This document shows, one piece after another, positions 14,090 through 17,315 of a stretch of DNA of 17,315 nucleotides; position 1 is the stretch's first letter, and the number at the start of each line of letters is the position of its first letter. A model generated the notes under the pieces. It saw only the letters and a list, made by a program, of their open reading frames with translations, searched no databases and was not told the DNA's origin. Both the position numbers and the translations under genes were made by a program. Origin of the DNA: Chloroflexota bacterium (GTDB lineage Bacteria; Chloroflexota; UBA6077; FW602-bin22; JACQUS01). The stretch lies in NCBI GenBank assembly GCA_016210125.1, contig JACQUS010000274.1:1-17315 (forward strand), given 5' to 3'.

Positions 14090-16510
14090 ATGCGCGCAAC
14101 CGCGAGCCGTCCATCGACGAGCCCGTCTATGACTCTCCCCTCTGGTTTTCGATTCAGGATGCGGCCGGGCCTACTGCTCGGCGCGCTCCTGCTGCTGCTC
14201 GCCGTGCTCGGGCTGCTGGTCGCGCAGCGCGTCCTCGCGCCGGCCGCGCCGCCGCCGGCCAGGCAGGTGGCCACCGTGCAGCGCGCGACCGTCACCGCCA
14301 GCGTGAACGCCAGCGGCAGCGTGGTGGCCGTGCGGCAGGCCAAGCTGTCGTTCCGTACGGGTGGCGTGATCGCCGGTATCGACGTGGGCGTCGGCGACCA
14401 CGTGCAGGCCGGACAGACCCTGGCCACGCTCGTGCCCGACGCCCTCCAGCTCAAGCTCGACCAAGCGCGCTCGAGCTTGCGGGCGGCCCAGCTCAAGCTC
14501 GAGCAGCTCGAACGTGGCGCGCGCCCCGAGGAGATCACTGCCGCGCGGGCGGCCGTCGACGCCGCGGCGGCGCAGTACGGCGACCTGGTCGCCGGCGCCA
14601 CCGCCAGCGACATCGCAGTGGCCGAAGCCACGGTCGAATCGGCCCGCGCCGCGCTGCGGGCCGCGCAGCTCAAGTACGAGGACACCAAGGCCGGACCGAC
14701 GAGCGCGGAGGTCACCGCGGCGCGGGCGACCGTCGACACTGCGCAGGCAAACCTTGTGGCCGCCGAGGCCAGGCTGCATACCTTGCGCGAGGGTCCGACG
14801 GCGGCGGAGCTGATCGCCGCCGAGAACGCCGTGGTGTCGGCTCGCGCGGCCTTGACGAGCGCCCAACGGAAGCTCGACGAGGCGCGCGCCGGCCCCGTGG
14901 CGGCCGATCTGGCCACCGCGGCGAGCGCGGTCGAGGTCGCCGAGGCGACGCTGGCCGGCGCGCAGGCGAAGCTGGCCGATCTGCGGCAGCAGCCGCGGCC
15001 AAGCGACCTCGCCGCGGCCGAGCGCGATGTCGTCGGCGCGCGCTCGACCCTGGCTTCGGCCGAAGCGACCTGGCACGCGCGGCGGAATATTCTCGCCGGC
15101 TACAGCGACGCGAGCCAACCTATCCCCTATGAGGCAGAGGACAACGTCCGCGCGGCAGAGGCCGCGGTGGCCGCGGCGCGGCAAGCACTGCAGGCCGCGG
15201 AGGCAAAACTCATCCAGGTCAAGGCCGGTCCGACCGAGGCCGAGCTGGTCGGTGCCCAGACGGCCATCGACCAGGCCGAGGCGAACCTGCGCGCAGCCCG
15301 GGCGAGGTATGCGCAGCTCAAGGCCGGGTCTACGGCTGCGGAGCTTGCGGCGGCGGAGAGCACGGCCGAGTTAGCCCGCGCTACGCTCCAAAATGCCGTT
15401 GCCAAGCTCGACGAGCTGCGCGCCGGTCCGACGAGCGACGAGGTCGCCGCGGCGCAGAGCTCGGTCGACGTGGCCAAGGCGAGTCTCACCAGCGCGCAGG
15501 CCAAGCTAGAGGAGCTGGAGGCCGGGCCGAAGGAGAGCGACGTCAGGATCGCCGAGACGAACGTCGAGAGCGCGCAGGCCGCGCTGGCGAGCGCATGGGC
15601 GAAGCTCGTGGCGACGACGGCGGCGCCGCGGCCGGGCGAGCTGGGCGGCGCGCTGTCGAGCGTGGAGAGCGCGCGCCGGCAGCTCGCGGCGCTGACGCCG
15701 ACGGAGCTGGACCTGGCGCTGACCCGCGAAGCCGTGGTCGCCGCCGAGATGACGGTGCGACAGGGCGAGCTCGACCTGAGCAATGCGGCGATCGTCGCGC
15801 CGTTCGATGGCATCGTGTCGGCCGTGAGTGGGCAGGTCGGCGAGCAAGCCAGCGGGCAGGCGGCGTCGAGCATCGGGAGCGTCGTCCTGCTCGTCGACCC
15901 GCGCGAGGTCCGCATGGACGTCTCGGTCTACGAGATCGACGTGGCCAAGGTGCAGCCGGGCACGCTCGCTACGGTCACCTTCGACGCGTTCCGCGATCGC
16001 ACGTACCCGGCCACGGTGACCGCAATCGCGCCCAGCGGCGTCGCCAACCAGGGCGTGGTGACCTTCCAGGTGTCCCTGAGCGTCGACCCGGCCCGCTTCA
16101 GCTCGAGCAACACGACCGACGCGTCCACCGGTGCGGCAGCGCCGGGCACGAGCGGCGGGCCGAATGCCGCCGTGGGTGCGCAGCCCCAGGTCTTGCCGGT
16201 CGGCCTCACTGCCAGCGTGGTCATCGCCATCGCCCAGAAGGAAGGGGTCCTGGCGGTGAGCCGCCGGGCCATCAAAACAGAGGGCGCCGACAAGACGGTG
16301 GAGGTGCTCCTGCCCGACGGCACGACGGAGACCCGGGTCATCAAGACTGGCCTGGTGGGCGATCAGCTCACCGAGATCACCGACGGGCTAGCTGAAGGCG
16401 AGCAGGTGGTGGTGCCTACGACGACGACGCGCGCCCCGTCCGTGGGCGGCGCGCCGGGCTTGTTCGGCAGTCCTCTGCCCGGCCCTCCGCCTGGCCGGCC
16501 TCCTATGTGA
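14090..16510 (+). CDS. Membrane fusion protein (HlyD/MacA-type) with an exact 33-residue helical repeat
   Basis: This is the periplasmic-type adaptor of an ABC exporter, anchored by one N-terminal membrane segment (residues 26-48). The 806 residues are about twice the family norm. Seen in order: N-terminal lipoyl half (VRQAKLSFRTGGVIAGIDVGVGDHVQAGQTLATL, from 81), a long Ala-rich helical region (about 120-545), the second lipoyl half (AIVAPFDGIVSAVSGQVGEQA, from 567), beta-barrel (VRMDVSVYEIDVAKVQPGTLATVTF), membrane-proximal domain (EGVLAVSRRAIKTEG...TRVIKTGLVGDQ, about 718-760) and a Pro/Gly tail. Repeat units begin GPT or similar at residues 170, 203, 236, 269 and 302, then 381, 414, 447, 480 and 513, each exactly 33 apart. 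ATG at 14090 is supported by GGAGGGG 7 bases upstream; an ATG at 14159 would remove only the cytoplasmic tail. A MacB-like ATPase gene follows after 74 bases. Confidence 0.92.
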   Translation: MRATASRPSTSPSMTLPSGFRFRMRPGLLLGALLLLLAVLGLLVAQRVLAPAAPPPARQVATVQRATVTASVNASGSVVAVRQAKLSFRTGGVIAGIDVGVGDHVQAGQTLATLVPDALQLKLDQARSSLRAAQLKLEQLERGARPEEITAARAAVDAAAAQYGDLVAGATASDIAVAEATVESARAALRAAQLKYEDTKAGPTSAEVTAARATVDTAQANLVAAEARLHTLREGPTAAELIAAENAVVSARAALTSAQRKLDEARAGPVAADLATAASAVEVAEATLAGAQAKLADLRQQPRPSDLAAAERDVVGARSTLASAEATWHARRNILAGYSDASQPIPYEAEDNVRAAEAAVAAARQALQAAEAKLIQVKAGPTEAELVGAQTAIDQAEANLRAARARYAQLKAGSTAAELAAAESTAELARATLQNAVAKLDELRAGPTSDEVAAAQSSVDVAKASLTSAQAKLEELEAGPKESDVRIAETNVESAQAALASAWAKLVATTAAPRPGELGGALSSVESARRQLAALTPTELDLALTREAVVAAEMTVRQGELDLSNAAIVAPFDGIVSAVSGQVGEQASGQAASSIGSVVLLVDPREVRMDVSVYEIDVAKVQPGTLATVTFDAFRDRTYPATVTAIAPSGVANQGVVTFQVSLSVDPARFSSSNTTDASTGAAAPGTSGGPNAAVGAQPQVLPVGLTASVVIAIAQKEGVLAVSRRAIKTEGADKTVEVLLPDGTTETRVIKTGLVGDQLTEITDGLAEGEQVVVPTTTTRAPSVGGAPGLFGSPLPGPPPGRPPM
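14525..15724 (+). repeat. 99-base coding repeats of the fusion protein helical region
   Basis: The 33-residue units of the fusion protein correspond to 99-base repeats in the DNA. Each unit follows the pattern P-T-x-x-E/D-L/V-x-A-A-...-V-...-A-...-L-...-A-...-L-x-x-L-x-A-G, with heptad-spaced hydrophobics and a Gly-Pro break. About ten units are full length, with one insertion after residue 302 (79 residues instead of 33). DNA copies differ at many third bases, so they are old duplications and not a recent expansion. Confidence 0.85.
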
Positions 16511-16584
16511 GCGGCGCGCCGAGGTGGTGGGGCAGCGCGAGCACTCCGCGGGCGGGCGCTGCCGGGAACGAGGAGAGCCGTCAG

Positions 16585-17315
16585 ATGGCGATCGAGGTCG
16601 AAGGCGTGACCAAAGTGTTCCGACTCGGCGAGCTTGCGGTGCACGCCCTGCGGGGCGTCGACCTGCGGATCTCCGACGGCGAGCTGGTGGCCATCATGGG
16701 CCCCAGCGGCTCCGGGAAGAGCACGCTCATGAACATCTTGGGCTGCCTCGACGTGCCCACCAGCGGCACCTACCGTCTCGACGGCGTAGACATTGGCCGC
16801 CTCGGAGACGACGAGCTCGCGCTCCTGCGCAACCGCAAGATCGGCTTCGTCTTCCAGCACTTCAACCTGTTGCCGCGCACGCCAGCCATCGAGCAGGTCG
16901 AGCTGCCGCTGATCTACGCCGGCGTCGAGGACCGTAGCCAGCGCTGCCTGGCGGCGTTGGACGCCGTTGGGCTCGCGGATTGCGCTTGGCGCAGGCCTAC
17001 CGAGCTGTCGGGCGGCCGGCAGCAGCGGGTAGCGATCGCGCGGGCGCTGGTCAACGAGCCGAGTCTGATCCTGGCCGACGAGCCCACGGGGGCGCTCGAC
17101 ACGCAGACGAGCCGAGAGATCATGGCCATCTTCCAGCGCTTGAACCGCGAGCGGGGCATCACGGTCATCTTCGTCACCCACGAGCGCGACATCGCCTACC
17201 ACACGCGACGCATCATCCGCCTGCGCGACGGGCGCGTCGTCGCCGACGAGCCGGTGCCGGACGGCCTGTTCCTCGAAGCCGAGCGCACGCTGGCCGCGGC
17301 CGCTGCGGCTAAGGC
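16585..17315 (+). CDS. ABC transporter ATP-binding protein, MacB/LolD type (3' end cut by window edge)
   Basis: The protein powers an exporter together with the preceding fusion protein and a permease expected beyond the window. 243 codons are visible. Seen: Walker A GPSGSGKS (39-46), Q-loop FVFQHFNLLPR with Q91, signature LSGGRQQR (141-148), Walker B LILADE (161-166), D-loop ALD (170-172) and switch H199 (FVTHE). VFQxFNLLPR, the GCLDVPTSG that follows Walker A, and THERDIA are typical of the MacB/LolD/FtsE branch. The signature has Arg where most relatives have Gln (LSGGQ). ATG at 16585 has AGGAGAG 7 bases upstream. After residue 222 comes an Ala-rich C-terminus, so this is probably a stand-alone ATPase near its end, but a fused MacB permease cannot be excluded. 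Confidence 0.94.
   Translation, partial: MAIEVEGVTKVFRLGELAVHALRGVDLRISDGELVAIMGPSGSGKSTLMNILGCLDVPTSGTYRLDGVDIGRLGDDELALLRNRKIGFVFQHFNLLPRTPAIEQVELPLIYAGVEDRSQRCLAALDAVGLADCAWRRPTELSGGRQQRVAIARALVNEPSLILADEPTGALDTQTSREIMAIFQRLNRERGITVIFVTHERDIAYHTRRIIRLRDGRVVADEPVPDGLFLEAERTLAAAAAAK

Noticed and set aside
13960..14916. Minus-strand Ser/Ala-rich frame opposite the membrane fusion protein
   Set aside because: It mirrors the 99-base repeats of the real gene in another frame, giving repetitive low-complexity sequence without motifs.

Overview
This is a GC-rich bacterial chromosome segment with densely packed, mostly housekeeping genes. I see no phage, plasmid, insertion sequence, CRISPR array, tRNA or rRNA. 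The gene set fits an uncultured Chloroflexota-like bacterium with a single-membrane envelope. The supporting signs are a TRAP solute receptor that is a lipoprotein on a long Pro/Ala/Lys tether, a threonyl-tRNA synthetase without the TGS domain, and GC-rich palindromic intergenic elements. This assignment is inference, not proof.

Layout: the left end (1-2169, minus strand) holds meaB and then queG, which runs off the window. A gene-free stretch (2170-2689) carries a palindromic repeat element. A plus-strand pair follows: an MmgE/PrpD-family protein (2690-4024) and a family 4-type glycosyltransferase (4030-5190). Converging on them from the minus strand are a TRAP substrate-binding lipoprotein (5201-6409) and, upstream of it, scpA (6533-7510). 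scpA is divergent from a guaB-like gene (7731-9224) across a 220-base intergenic region with tandem repeats. A second copy of the palindromic element (about 9242-9468) lies between guaB and thrS (9627-11378).

thrS is followed by infC (11448-12011). infC has its own near-perfect sigma70 promoter inside the last codons of thrS, and it starts at an AUU codon, the hallmark of IF3 autoregulation. The usual rpmI-rplT partners are absent. Facing infC on the minus strand are a fumarate reductase/tricarballylate dehydrogenase-type flavoprotein (12270-13754) and a previously easy-to-miss 76-residue protein (12043-12273), whose start codon overlaps the flavoprotein stop as ATGA. A 335-base divergent region with four 11-base-phased direct repeats, like an OmpR/PhoB-family operator, leads into an 806-residue membrane fusion protein built on an exact 33-residue repeat. 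A MacB-type ABC ATPase follows and is cut by the window end.

Functionally the window mixes translation and nucleotide metabolism (queG, guaB, thrS, infC), chromosome segregation (scpA), cobalamin-enzyme maintenance (meaB), probable organic-acid metabolism (TRAP receptor, PrpD-like, flavoprotein) and a tripartite-type ABC exporter. The best candidates for something new are the 33-residue-repeat fusion protein with its phased operator, the coupled small ORF, and the IMP dehydrogenase-like protein with an altered catalytic flap.
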